DNA from: WUQU01 sp038849025
GTDB lineage: Archaea > Thermoproteota > Bathyarchaeia > Bathyarchaeales > Bathycorpusculaceae
DNA length: 64,000 bases
Assembly: GCA_038849025.1 (NCBI GenBank)
Contig: JAWCNE010000001.1
Span: 1 to 64,000, forward strand
Direction: 5' to 3'
The position numbers were made by a program, and so were the translations under genes. Under the pieces are notes generated by a model that was given only the letters and a program-made list of their open reading frames with translations, searched no databases and had not been told where the DNA came from. Positions 18,378 to 27,543 of this stretch are shown one piece after another (position 1 is the stretch's first letter; every line of letters begins with the position of its first letter).

Positions 18378-20170
18378 GGAAAGACAATCTCGTTTATTAG
18401 TGAAAGGTCCTCTAGGCTGTTCATCTTAATTTTTCTTTCAGACACTGTGTAAAGCACGTTCTCAATGTACAGTGTTCTCTTCACCCAGTAACTTGAATCC
18501 CATCCGGTTATGCTGGGTTCCTGATGTGATATGCTTCCCCTCCAAATGAGCCTATAGCTTGTGGTTATTTTGAAGACATAGGCGCCTTGCCACACTGAAC
18601 CCTTGTAAGGGTCATATATAGAAACGGGCATGGCGAGCAGTTCCTTGGCTTTATCGAAAAGAAACGCCTTATGGTCCTCCAAGACAAGCGTGTCTGACCA
18701 TGCTCCTGGAACAGTGTATTTGTCTATTTCAATTGGGCTGTTGACATTGCTTACGTCAAATATTGAGATTTTTACACTGTTGTTTTCGTTTCTGCCTACG
18801 CCTATCACGTGGGTTTCGTCGTATGGGTGCAAATACCTAGTAAATCCTGGAATTTTCAAGTAACCCAAAATCTTCGGAGCCTCCGGGTTTTCTACATCTA
18901 TCACAAAGAATGGGTCTTTCCGGGCGACTGAAGTTGCAAGGTAACAGCGGTTTCCAATAAACCTGGCTGAGTCTATGGCTTCATCTGGCGCAATGTTTGT
19001 TAAGCTTCCAACCATGCTTAAGTTCATGTCTAGTATGTACAAATTGTTTTGAGTGTTTCCATTTGCCCATGTGGTGGTTGCTATTCTAAAGTAGTTGTTA
19101 TACTCGTCCATTGAAAATTGGTTTAGTTCACGTCCAGACACGTTGCCCTTCGCTTCCCAGCGCATGGTCTGGTTTTCTATTCGTATTCTGTAGATGGATG
19201 TTTGCTGACTAGATTCGTGGAAGGTTATGTAAATGTTTTTTAGAGAGACGTATAAGTTGCTTGTTCCACCCATCATGATGGTCAAAGTGTTTGGTTCTTC
19301 GGCGTCGTTCAAAATGTTTAAGGAAGTAACCGTTGTGAAAGTGTAATAATCATCAGATACATTTGAATAGTGTATTTGAGGGGCTTCGATTTCCCTGATT
19401 ACGTTTTTGTAGTAGATTTTTGGAAGGATAACTGTATCGTAGATAATGTATGCTGGCTGGCTTATAACTGCATATACATATTCGCCTATCATCCTTGAGT
19501 TGAAATAGCTACCGCTCATAGTGAAGTCTCTTTTCAGAACAGGGTTAGTCTTGTCTGAAATGTCATAAACACGTATGAACGTTTTAACGTCAATATAGTA
19601 TGAATAGCGCACTTGTGGAATAGTGTATTTGCTTCCCAAAACCGCCAACCTTTTACCATCAGAGCTTATAAAAATTCCAGCCGGGTAAGCGTTGGTAAAG
19701 GTTATTTTTGAAAGCACTTGGGCTTGATTTGGCGGATAGGCTTTTAGAATAAGGATAGTGTTGTTGGCTATTAAATAAATGTGTTCGCCGTCAGTTTTTA
19801 CAATGTCTGCTTCGTCGACTCCTACAACTTGAACATTTGTGGTGGAAAATTCAGATGGACGTGCTGTAAACTCTGGGAGGGGCCCCAATGTGGTAGAAGA
19901 CTGACCACCAAATACTTTAATGTCTAAAGGTCCATAAAATGGGAAAACTCCTTGGGTTTCCGCGTTTTCTTTTAGGAAGTTTCTAAGCTCTTCCAGGGAT
20001 GAGAAAGTTTTTAGAAAATGTGCCGAGGGTTGCATAGGAGGAGGCTGGGTGGAATTTTGAAATTCCGTTGGTTGGAATCCAAAATTGTAGCATAACATGC
20101 CTAGCACAAGAGCCAGAAGCACCGCGGCTACGCCGTAAATTTGTACACGTCTCCTAATTTCTTTTTGCAT
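18374..20170 (-). CDS. Secreted or membrane-anchored beta-propeller protein
   Basis: The protein has 598 residues. A single N-terminal hydrophobic helix (about 10-30) acts as signal or anchor, with the bulk outside the cell. The signature TTNVQVVGVDEADIVKTDG and repeated blades such as DGKRLAVLGS identify the archaeal/bacterial Beta_propel family (PF09826), whose role is unknown. Several Asn-x-Ser/Thr sequons fit an S-layer-side glycoprotein. The start ATG has GGTGA five bases upstream. A membrane-bound HTH regulator lies 72 bases upstream on the same strand, so the two probably form one unit. Confidence 0.85.
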   Translation of the reverse strand: MQKEIRRRVQIYGVAAVLLALVLGMLCYNFGFQPTEFQNSTQPPPMQPSAHFLKTFSSLEELRNFLKENAETQGVFPFYGPLDIKVFGGQSSTTLGPLPEFTARPSEFSTTNVQVVGVDEADIVKTDGEHIYLIANNTILILKAYPPNQAQVLSKITFTNAYPAGIFISSDGKRLAVLGSKYTIPQVRYSYYIDVKTFIRVYDISDKTNPVLKRDFTMSGSYFNSRMIGEYVYAVISQPAYIIYDTVILPKIYYKNVIREIEAPQIHYSNVSDDYYTFTTVTSLNILNDAEEPNTLTIMMGGTSNLYVSLKNIYITFHESSQQTSIYRIRIENQTMRWEAKGNVSGRELNQFSMDEYNNYFRIATTTWANGNTQNNLYILDMNLSMVGSLTNIAPDEAIDSARFIGNRCYLATSVARKDPFFVIDVENPEAPKILGYLKIPGFTRYLHPYDETHVIGVGRNENNSVKISIFDVSNVNSPIEIDKYTVPGAWSDTLVLEDHKAFLFDKAKELLAMPVSIYDPYKGSVWQGAYVFKITTSYRLIWRGSISHQEPSITGWDSSYWVKRTLYIENVLYTVSERKIKMNSLEDLSLINEIVFP

Positions 20171-20242
20171 TCACGTTCACCTGTATTCTAAGATTAATTT
20201 TCACTTATTTTATCCTAATTTTTGGTACAACTCGTCCACTGA

Positions 20243-20689
20243 TTAGAATGGTTTTAGAGACCACACGCGTGCCGTTTCATACCAGAATATGGCTGAAACA
20301 ATCGCTCCGAAAATGGCGATGAATAAGTTTTCCCTTGTGAAGCCTTGCATCAACAATAAAAGATAAATTAAATAAAATGTTGTGGAGAAAACTGCATAAA
20401 AGAAGTATCTTGGAAATAGAAGCCTGCCCAACTTGATAAAGTGGCGGAGCACCCCTATTTTAACCTCGGCAACAAGGGAGTAGTGGCCGCCTATATCTTG
20501 TTTCTGAACTAAGCCCAGTTCCCGTAACTGTTCAAGATGATGCTGTGCCACACTTGGACTGCTGAAATGCAAGGCTTTCTGAACCTCGCGAACACTTATA
20601 GGACGGCCGCTTTTCAATAGAAGCCAATAAACCTTCCAAGCCTTGCCGCGAAGAGCATATTCAAGCTTATCCTCATCTTCAACATCCAA
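20243..20689 (-). CDS. Membrane-bound winged-helix regulator (ArsR-like)
   Basis: The protein has 148 residues. The N-terminal winged helix (about 8-75) contains a recognition segment SSPSVAQHHLEQLRELGLV of the ArsR/MarR-like type. Two hydrophobic helices follow (about 94-115 and 120-138) with almost no loop, so the DNA-binding domain is tethered to the membrane. No cysteine metal site is seen. The frame begins with TTG at 20689. It precedes the exported beta-propeller gene, which suggests it controls or senses through that surface protein; this is inference from order only. Confidence 0.78.
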   Translation of the reverse strand: MDVEDEDKLEYALRGKAWKVYWLLLKSGRPISVREVQKALHFSSPSVAQHHLEQLRELGLVQKQDIGGHYSLVAEVKIGVLRHFIKLGRLLFPRYFFYAVFSTTFYLIYLLLLMQGFTRENLFIAIFGAIVSAIFWYETARVWSLKPF

Positions 20690-20771
20690 TTACAACACGC
20701 TTCTTATTGGAATAAGACATAAGAGCCTTATAATTCCAACTTTTAGAACAAACAAGAACTGTGGCGCATAT

Positions 20772-21632
20772 TTAGCTTAGGCTTCCTGCCATAAAGGCGA
20801 TTAGCCCCGTGAAGAACCAAACTAAAACTTGATTTTTCACTTTTCTAGCATTTTCCCGCGAATAATCTTTTAAAAGCATGATTGAAGACGCTACGAACCC
20901 AGCGTCTGCTACAACCACCAAAGGTGTAAACCAGAAGAAAACAAGGTTTAGAAGCGGCGGTAATGGCGTTAACGCAACCGCAATCATATAGAAGATTACC
21001 GCTGCAACAGCTGCTTTTTGTTCTCCATAACGCACAGCCAGAGTCTTCACATTTCGCGCCTTATCCCCTTGCACATCCACTATTCCCTTGGTTATTTCTC
21101 TACCAGTGTTTGAAAGAAAAACCATGGAAACAAAAATCCAAATCTTCAGCTTAACATCGTTGGTTACTGCTAGGCTTCCGTAAATAAATGGGGCTGAAAC
21201 ACATGCGCTTACTAGAAAATTTCCCGGGAGACCTGTTCTTTTTCCAACAGTAACGTAAGTCGCGGAAATAAGCCAAAAAAATATGGCGGTTGCAAAACAT
21301 GAAACGGCGGAAGTATTTGTAAGAACCGCTGTTACTAAGCCTAACGCTATGAGTATAAGGGCAAAGGCAAGTGCCTCCCCAGGGTTTATTAGACCGCTGG
21401 GGATGGGTCGGCTAGGCTCGTTTACAGCGTCTATTTCCCTATCATAGTAATCGTTTATAGCCATGGATGCTGCAGTAAGCAAAAAGCCTGTAGAAAACCC
21501 GTAGATTAGATTCTGCCAAGAATTTCCTAAGGCATTAGAATCTGCGAGGGCAGCGCCAACTAAAACAGCGAAACCCATCATTAAACAGTTTACGGGACGC
21601 ATTAAGCGTATAAAGCCAACAACCCTGTTCAT
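20772..21632 (-). CDS. Digeranylgeranylglyceryl phosphate synthase (UbiA family)
   Basis: It adds the second geranylgeranyl chain to geranylgeranylglyceryl phosphate, the second ether bond of archaeal membrane lipids. The protein has 286 residues and about eight membrane helices. The first prenyl-diphosphate/Mg2+ motif reads NDYYDREIDAVNEPSRPIPSG, and the second reads DVQGDKARNVKTL. NEPxRPIPSG is characteristic of the DGGGP synthase branch rather than menaquinone enzymes. The gene is divergent from the sugar nucleotidyltransferase, sharing an 84-base promoter region. Confidence 0.9.
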   Translation of the reverse strand: MNRVVGFIRLMRPVNCLMMGFAVLVGAALADSNALGNSWQNLIYGFSTGFLLTAASMAINDYYDREIDAVNEPSRPIPSGLINPGEALAFALILIALGLVTAVLTNTSAVSCFATAIFFWLISATYVTVGKRTGLPGNFLVSACVSAPFIYGSLAVTNDVKLKIWIFVSMVFLSNTGREITKGIVDVQGDKARNVKTLAVRYGEQKAAVAAVIFYMIAVALTPLPPLLNLVFFWFTPLVVVADAGFVASSIMLLKDYSRENARKVKNQVLVWFFTGLIAFMAGSLS

Positions 21633-21673
21633 GCTTGTTCAAGCCTTTGCACTAACATAGACTTTTGCTTTAG

Positions 21674-21681
21674 TTATAAAA
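21674..21681 (+). promoter_or_regulatory. TATA box of the nucleotidyltransferase gene
   Basis: TTATAAAA in the short divergent gap predicts a transcript start near 21702-21706. That is downstream of the ATG at 21693, so it favours translation from ATG 21717. Confidence 0.5.
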
Positions 21682-21716
21682 TTCGCGCTTATATGAGAAA
21701 GGTTAATACGTTTAAC

Positions 21717-23027
21717 ATGGGAATAGACATTGTAAAAGTTGGTGGAAGCCTTTTGCGCCACAATTATGAACCGGAAAGGTTAATAGTGGTAATCCCTGTT
21801 GGAGGCAAAGCTACCCGTCTTCTACCCCTAACAGCGGAAACAAGTAAGGCTTGTTTGCGCTTGCTAAACAGACCCTTAATAGAGTTTTCGCTTTTGTCTC
21901 TCGCTCGTCAAGGAATCAGAAATTTTATCTTCGGCGTTAAAGGCTATACAAACTATAGAGATTTGCACGACTATTTTGAATCTGGCTACGGTTTTTCGGC
22001 GCGTTATGGAATAGAACCCCGCGTCCACATCAAGTATCAACCGAACATAGATGATTTGGGAAGCGCAGACTCCGCAAGAATAAATATAGAATACTACAAT
22101 GTGAGGGATCCTGTTTTTGCAGTGCAAGGCGACAACATTTTCGATGTAGACCTGAAGGAACTTATAGAATTTCACCGTGAAAAGCAATCTGTAATAACCA
22201 TCGCTTTAAGAGAAGTTAAAGATGTTGAGGGTTATGGAATAGCGGATATAAACGCGGATAAAAGAATTTTAAAATTCGTCGAAAAGCCGACGTCGAAAGA
22301 GGCGCCTTCAAACCTTGCTAACACAGGCTTATACATGGTTTCGCCGGAAATAAGGAAAATATTCAAGGAAAAAGGCGTTAAAAAACTGATGAAAGAGAGA
22401 AAACGACTAGACTTCGGTTATGACTTCATTCCCTATGTAATAGAAACGGGAAGACCCGTTTATGGCTATGTTTTAAAGGGAAATTGGTATGACGTGGGCA
22501 CTCCAAAACGCTATTTAGAAGCAATGAGGGACATGCTTGAAGGACGCTTCTCTTCTCTAAAAGATTTCGGAGGAAAAATAGAGGAAGAAGAAAAAAGAAT
22601 TTGGGTTCAAGGTGAAAGCTTAGAATCCCTAAAGCGTAGAAGAGAAATCATACGCAAAATCAAACAGGGAAAAATAGAGATTGAAGGTTCTGTTCTAATA
22701 GGGCGCCACTGCGAAATAGATGACGGAGCAAGAATTGTAAATTCATGTATAGACAACTATACAAGAATAGGAAAAGGCGTAATCATAGAAAACTCCGCGG
22801 TTATGGACAGAGCAATAATTGAGGAAAAGGCTGAGATAAGAGAAAGTATAATAGGAAGACATGTGACCGTCCGCTCGAGTTCACGAAAACCCACGAAAAT
22901 AGGCTCAGTCTCCGTTGTGGCTGATGACGTTGTTATAGCGGAAGGCTGCGTTTTAACAGCCACAAAAATTTACCCTCACCTGTACGTAAGAGGAGAATTT
23001 GTAAAGCAAACGTTAATGCCCGAATAA
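21717..23027 (+). CDS. Sugar-1-phosphate nucleotidylyltransferase with hexapeptide-repeat tail
   Basis: It makes a nucleotide sugar from a sugar-1-phosphate and NTP. Residues about 20-260 form the nucleotidyltransferase domain with VGGKATRLLPLT, GDNIFDVD (metal Asp) and VEKP. The C-terminal 120 residues are a left-handed beta-helix of hexapeptide repeats (IEGSVLIGRH onward), which in relatives adds acetyltransferase or dimer functions. It resembles archaeal Glc-1-P thymidylyl- or GlcNAc-1-P uridylyltransferases, and the exact sugar cannot be fixed. An in-frame ATG at 21693 precedes the predicted transcript start and was not used. Confidence 0.85.
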   Translation: MGIDIVKVGGSLLRHNYEPERLIVVIPVGGKATRLLPLTAETSKACLRLLNRPLIEFSLLSLARQGIRNFIFGVKGYTNYRDLHDYFESGYGFSARYGIEPRVHIKYQPNIDDLGSADSARINIEYYNVRDPVFAVQGDNIFDVDLKELIEFHREKQSVITIALREVKDVEGYGIADINADKRILKFVEKPTSKEAPSNLANTGLYMVSPEIRKIFKEKGVKKLMKERKRLDFGYDFIPYVIETGRPVYGYVLKGNWYDVGTPKRYLEAMRDMLEGRFSSLKDFGGKIEEEEKRIWVQGESLESLKRRREIIRKIKQGKIEIEGSVLIGRHCEIDDGARIVNSCIDNYTRIGKGVIIENSAVMDRAIIEEKAEIRESIIGRHVTVRSSSRKPTKIGSVSVVADDVVIAEGCVLTATKIYPHLYVRGEFVKQTLMPE

Positions 23028-23049
23028 AGACAGAGGATTTTCTCTGCGG

Positions 23050-23607
23050 TTAAGCTTTAAACCACTTAAATATTAAGTATCTCATTTTCTCTTTTTCTAG
23101 GTCTGGCACCGCTATTATGAACCGTTTTCGCACTGTTGTTGCAAGTCTTCCAGCTTTCACGATTTCCGTGGCTGTTATTTCTGCTGCAGCCTTCTTGACA
23201 GAAACCATGTAAGGTGCATGCTCTAATCCTGGTCCATACTTGTAAACCGCAAAGTCGCATCCAAACTTTATTCCAGGGGTTACAACTAAACCTCTTTCAC
23301 GCAGATCGCGGTAAATGGCATATTTCTCATCAAATTCCTCATATAATGTTCTGGCTTTCTGGCGCAGCTTTGTGAGGTTAACTTTGCGTTTCTCAGATCC
23401 TTCGTAGACAGCTATTATCCCCTTCTCAGCCAGGTACACTCCTTCCATCAAATCCATTATTAATGGAACGTTAAACTCAGGGATTTTGGGTTTTGGAATC
23501 CCAAGAGGTTTGCCGTAAAATCCCATCTTGTAAAGTTCTGAGCCTTCCGCTGGATTCCACACCACAAGAAAATTTTCGATAACCTCAACCTGTATTTTTC
23601 GAGGCAT
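23050..23607 (-). CDS. endA: tRNA-splicing endonuclease, catalytic subunit
   Basis: It cuts bulge-helix-bulge introns from pre-tRNA and pre-rRNA. The 185-residue length is that of the short one-domain subunit. The C-terminal nuclease domain shows the triad as Tyr122 (in CDFAVYKYG), His130 (in GLEHAPY) and Lys161 (in TTVRKRF). Whether it works as a homotetramer or pairs with a separate structural subunit elsewhere cannot be told here. It is the last gene of a leftward unit with glyS and a DUF47 gene, 11 bases after the latter. Confidence 0.93.
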   Translation of the reverse strand: MPRKIQVEVIENFLVVWNPAEGSELYKMGFYGKPLGIPKPKIPEFNVPLIMDLMEGVYLAEKGIIAVYEGSEKRKVNLTKLRQKARTLYEEFDEKYAIYRDLRERGLVVTPGIKFGCDFAVYKYGPGLEHAPYMVSVKKAAAEITATEIVKAGRLATTVRKRFIIAVPDLEKEKMRYLIFKWFKA

Positions 23608-23618
23608 TTTTTTCGCCT

Positions 23619-24320
23619 TTACATTATGAAAGCCAAAACTCTTGCGGCATCTGCAGCATCTTCAGCCTTGTCCGCCGAGTCCTCCAAAAGTTGCAAAACG
23701 TCTCTTAAGAGAAGTAATGCTGGAATTTCGATTTTGCTGTTGAGCACCTTCAAGTCAAGGGTGCGGTATAGCTCATCTACTACTCTCTCAGCTGCTTCCA
23801 CCTCACTGGCTTTTTCCATGGCCTTTGATGAACCATAGCTTAGAACCATTATTATTTCCCTAAGTTTAAGCACAGTCTCCAGCATCGCTTCTGAAAGTTT
23901 TAGGAGGTCTTTCTTTATATCCGCAGGCACGTTCCAGTGATGTTCCATTAGCTGGAGGACACGGAAAGCTATTCCCTCAGTGAAGTCGGCAATTTCGCCC
24001 GTCAAGTTTGTAAATCTTAAGAAGTCTTCCCTGCTTAGGAGTATAGCTCCTATTTCCGCAAGATCCTGTGAAACCAATCGCCGAGCATTATCAACGTCGG
24101 CTTCGCCTACTCTAATTTCGTTGTAGATTTGTCTTGCTTTAGCTCTGTCATTATTTATGAAATACTCAATTATTTGAGGAACTTTCCTTGTTAGGTCTAA
24201 TACCTTTCTCAGGTGTTCTTGACAAACACTTATCGCTCGACGTTTCACACGTTCCTCAGACTCTGCTGGAAGCACCAAAGCCTTTCCCGCCGCAAATTCG
24301 GTTACAGCTTTTCTAAACAT
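23619..24320 (-). CDS. DUF47/PhoU-like protein
   Basis: This 233-residue all-helical protein has the PhoU-related DUF47 pattern (EHLRKVLDL, FTNLTGEIADFTEGIAFR, VEAAERVVDELYR). Relatives sit next to Pit-type phosphate transporters and are thought to regulate them. No transporter is present here; the neighbours are glyS upstream (41 bases) and endA downstream (11 bases). It lacks a membrane helix. The function in this setting is unknown, and a role tied to phosphate is only the family default. Confidence 0.85.
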   Translation of the reverse strand: MFRKAVTEFAAGKALVLPAESEERVKRRAISVCQEHLRKVLDLTRKVPQIIEYFINNDRAKARQIYNEIRVGEADVDNARRLVSQDLAEIGAILLSREDFLRFTNLTGEIADFTEGIAFRVLQLMEHHWNVPADIKKDLLKLSEAMLETVLKLREIIMVLSYGSSKAMEKASEVEAAERVVDELYRTLDLKVLNSKIEIPALLLLRDVLQLLEDSADKAEDAADAARVLAFIM

Positions 24321-24361
24321 AACTGTGTGAAAGCATTAAAAAAGCTAACGAAAGTAGAAAT

Positions 24362-26119
24362 TCAAACGGGTTCTCCCAAATCTTTGAAATCGATTTTTTT
24401 AAGGAAGTACTTATGGAAAAGCTCGGGAAGACCATTAACGTGGTTTCGAACCTGCTTCCAACTGTCGCGGTCGCGGATAGTAACCGTGTCATTTTTAAGG
24501 GTCTCATAATCAACAGTTACCCCTAAAGGTATGCCCGCCTCGTCTGCCCTTGCATATCGTCTTCCAATGGAACCAGCCTCGTCGTATTCCACTGAAAAGC
24601 CCTCATCGGTTAACATTTTGTATACTTGCAACGCTTTTTCTGGCAATCCATCTTTGTTTACAAGGGGATAAACCCCAATTTGTATGGGTGCAATATCCCG
24701 CGGGAAACTCAGTATAACTCTATCATCTTTTGTTCGATAAGCATATTCAAGGGTCACGTAGACAAGTCTATCTGAGCCGAAACTTGGCTCAACAACGTGG
24801 GGAATAAAGCGTTTTCCTCTTTCCTTAACTTTCTCTTGGGCGATTTCTATGTATTCCGGCAAAATTTTATACTCCCCGAGCATATAATATCCTTTTTTCC
24901 TCATGGATGCATAAATCTCTTCAGGATCTGTCTCTGAAAGCAGCTCGGCAATTTTGTTGGCTTTGTCTTTGAATACTGGTCCAAGCTTTACCATTAAAGG
25001 TTTTACAATTTTTTTTCCTCTTTCAAACGGCTCTTTATATTCCTTAAAGACTCTTGTGTCTACACCGCTAAATTGCATGTGCTGTTTTAAATCGTAGTCT
25101 GTTCTATAGGCGTGACCGGAAACTTCAACCCACCCCCAGCGGTCAACGTAAACTTCTTGGTCAAAACTTTGTTTTGAATAATGGGCGCGCTCCCATGGTA
25201 GTTTTTCCACAAAGCGTTGTTTTTCTTCGGGAACTCCTAAATCAATTAAAAGCTTCTTAGCTAAGGTCATGAAGGCTGCTTGCCACGCAATTTTTATATA
25301 GCCTTTTTCCAATGCTTCCTTAACTGTAACTTCAACAACTTCCTCTGAACCTCGAAGTTTATTTTCAGCCAAAACCAGCCGCAACTTCTCATTTTCCAAG
25401 TCTTCTAAAATGAAACATTCCTGGTCTTCTGGGTCGAAGAAGAACTCGATGTCTATTATAGTAAATTCGCGTAGCCTTATCAGACCTTGCCTTGGCGAAA
25501 TTTCGTTTCTCAAGGCATGGCCTATTTGCATTGCACCGAAAGGAAGTCTCTCTCTAGCCATTTCATATAGGCGTCTAAACTCTACGAATATGCCTTGGGC
25601 TGCCTCTGGGCGTCCATAACCCACAGCATCCGAGTACGGTCCTATGGTGGTTTGGAACATGGTTAGAAAGTATTTTGGCTCGCTTAAGTTTCCACCGCAC
25701 TCCGGGCATTTAATTGCATATTTTTCAATAGCATCCTTAATCTCTTTTAGATTTAGTTTTTCGGCTTCCGATGCACTTATCTTAGCTGTTTCTTGAAGCA
25801 AATGATCTGCGCGTATCTTTCTCTTGCACTTTAAACATTCAACCATAGGTTCCTTAAAGTTATCCACATGGCCTGAAGCCTCGAAAACTTTGCTAGGGGC
25901 TATTATGGGTCCTTCCATCTCTATAATGCCAAGCTTTCTTGCGAAAAGTTCCCTAACCTTGTCCTCGATTTTCTGTTTTAGTTTTGCACCTAAATCGCCG
26001 TAAGTGACGAAGCCGCTAACCCCTCCGTACATTTCGTACGATTGCCAGAAGAAACCTCTTCGGCGAGCCAACTCGTTAATTAGCGTAAATTTATCCGCAG
26101 TTTTCATCTTGTTCTCCAT
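24362..26119 (-). CDS. glyS: Glycyl-tRNA synthetase (homodimeric alpha2 type)
   Basis: It charges tRNA-Gly. The 585-residue protein starts with the family block RRRGFFWQSYEMYGG and has GPIIAPSKVFEASGHVDNF. A zinc-type insertion follows with CLKCKRK and CPECGG, then GLIRLREFTIIDIEFFF and the class II motif 3 VVEPSFGSDRLVY. The C-terminal anticodon-binding domain covers about 480-585 (IAPIQIGVYPLVNKDG). GAGGAG lies 8 bases before the ATG. It heads the leftward unit glyS-DUF47-endA. Confidence 0.95.
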   Translation of the reverse strand: MENKMKTADKFTLINELARRRGFFWQSYEMYGGVSGFVTYGDLGAKLKQKIEDKVRELFARKLGIIEMEGPIIAPSKVFEASGHVDNFKEPMVECLKCKRKIRADHLLQETAKISASEAEKLNLKEIKDAIEKYAIKCPECGGNLSEPKYFLTMFQTTIGPYSDAVGYGRPEAAQGIFVEFRRLYEMARERLPFGAMQIGHALRNEISPRQGLIRLREFTIIDIEFFFDPEDQECFILEDLENEKLRLVLAENKLRGSEEVVEVTVKEALEKGYIKIAWQAAFMTLAKKLLIDLGVPEEKQRFVEKLPWERAHYSKQSFDQEVYVDRWGWVEVSGHAYRTDYDLKQHMQFSGVDTRVFKEYKEPFERGKKIVKPLMVKLGPVFKDKANKIAELLSETDPEEIYASMRKKGYYMLGEYKILPEYIEIAQEKVKERGKRFIPHVVEPSFGSDRLVYVTLEYAYRTKDDRVILSFPRDIAPIQIGVYPLVNKDGLPEKALQVYKMLTDEGFSVEYDEAGSIGRRYARADEAGIPLGVTVDYETLKNDTVTIRDRDSWKQVRNHVNGLPELFHKYFLKKIDFKDLGEPV

Positions 26120-26199
26120 ACTGGTCTCCTCAAGTTTGAAGGCAGCTAAAGGCTTTAAGATTTCCTTAGTAATAAATTTTCAATTTCTAAAATGTTAAG

Positions 26200-26406
26200 T
26201 TAAAACTTAAAACTGATTTTTCCTGACTTATCTATTTGGAATTCAATGAGCGCACGGTCTGTGGCATTTTTCTTGCTGTTAAACTCTTTTCCACAGCTTC
26301 CACATTGAATGTCTGATCCCATTTCTATAACGTACCATGAGGCATCAGCATAACGGCTTCCACAGTTTGGACAGTGCAAAACGGAAACATCTAGCCAAAC
26401 TTTCAT
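26200..26406 (-). CDS. Small zinc-ribbon protein
   Basis: This 68-residue protein has one zinc ribbon formed by CPNCG (about 12-16) and CGSCG (about 36-40), then a basic and acidic beta-rich tail. Such ribbons are common in archaeal transcription or RNA-binding factors, but nothing more precise can be said. It has its own start with GGAGAT upstream and sits between divergent glyS and the inositol-phosphate synthase gene. It is divergent from the latter, with 83 bases between starts. Confidence 0.65.
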   Translation of the reverse strand: MKVWLDVSVLHCPNCGSRYADASWYVIEMGSDIQCGSCGKEFNSKKNATDRALIEFQIDKSGKISFKF

Positions 26407-26489
26407 TTTTTATCTCCTGATTTATATTAGGCCAGCATAGAGTTTTATAAACCCGCATGCAATAAGAAGACCAAAATGGTGATGCCTAA

Positions 26490-27542
26490 TTGCCGGAAAT
26501 AAAAGTTGCCATAGTGGGCATTGGAAACTGTGCATCAGCCCTCGTTCAAGGCCTCCAATATTATAGTAGATTTGAAAACGAAAAAGAATGCGGCGGTTTG
26601 CGTAACCTATTCGTCGGAGGCTTCCATCCCAAAGACATTCAAATTGTTGCGGCTTTTGACATTGATAGTAGAAAAGTCGGAAAAGAATTGTCTGAAGCCA
26701 TTTTTGCGCCGCCAAACAATGCCCCAAAAATGGTGAATGTACAGCCGTGCGCAGTAGCAGTGCATAAAGGTCCAGTTTTAGATGGTGTCGGCGAATACAC
26801 AGGAAAAATTGTTAAAGTAAGTGATTTTCCAGAAGTCGATGTTAAAGATGTTCTGAAAGAAAGCGGCGCAGAAATTGTGCTTAATTTGCTTCCAAGCGGC
26901 GCCGTGAAGGCTTCTGAATGGTATGCAAGCCAATCCTTAGAGGCTGGGTGTGCCTTCATAAATGCTACGCCTGTTTTTATGGCAAGTAATCCTGTTTGGG
27001 CTGGACGTTTTGAAGAGGCTGCACTGCCTATTGTTGGAGACGATTTAATCGACCAAGTTGGCGCTACAACTTTGCATAAGACTTTGCTTCAGCTTCTTTC
27101 AGAGCGGGGTGTGCGCATAACTGAAACCTATCAGCTTGATGTTGGTGGAGGCACAGAATCCCTTGACACGTTGGAGCGAACCCGTGAAGTCAAGCGAATA
27201 GTTAAGACGGAATCAGTGAAGTCTGTGTTGCCCTACGAAGCCCAGGTGGTTGCAGGCTCAACGGATTATGTGGATTTTCTACAGAACAGACGAGATAGCT
27301 TCTTCTGGATTAAAGGATGGTACTTCTGCGGGGCGCCCATGCAGATGGACTTGCGACTTTCAACAGTGGACGCGCCGAACGCTGGTTCAGTATTGTTAGA
27401 TGTTATAAGGGCGGTTAAAATAGCCTTAAACCGAAAATTGGGCGGGGCAATCTTGCCCATATGTGCTTACGCCTTTAAACATCCGCCGCAGCTTCTGCCC
27501 CTCGAAAAGGCTGAAGAAATTTTCAGAGAATTCGTTTCTTAA
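26490..27542 (+). CDS. Inositol-3-phosphate synthase
   Basis: It converts glucose-6-phosphate to L-myo-inositol-1(3)-phosphate with NAD, the first step to archaeal inositol lipids (archaetidylinositol) and di-myo-inositol phosphate. The 350 residues include an N-terminal Rossmann motif (VAIVGIGNCASALVQGL) and family blocks LNLLPSGAVKASEWYA, DDLIDQVGATTLHKTLL and DVGGGTESLDT. The frame starts with TTG at 26490 with GGTGAT upstream. Its stop almost touches that of the convergent PGI/PMI gene, which supplies the glucose-6-phosphate pool. Confidence 0.93.
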   Translation: MPEIKVAIVGIGNCASALVQGLQYYSRFENEKECGGLRNLFVGGFHPKDIQIVAAFDIDSRKVGKELSEAIFAPPNNAPKMVNVQPCAVAVHKGPVLDGVGEYTGKIVKVSDFPEVDVKDVLKESGAEIVLNLLPSGAVKASEWYASQSLEAGCAFINATPVFMASNPVWAGRFEEAALPIVGDDLIDQVGATTLHKTLLQLLSERGVRITETYQLDVGGGTESLDTLERTREVKRIVKTESVKSVLPYEAQVVAGSTDYVDFLQNRRDSFFWIKGWYFCGAPMQMDLRLSTVDAPNAGSVLLDVIRAVKIALNRKLGGAILPICAYAFKHPPQLLPLEKAEEIFREFVS

Positions 27543-27543
27543 A

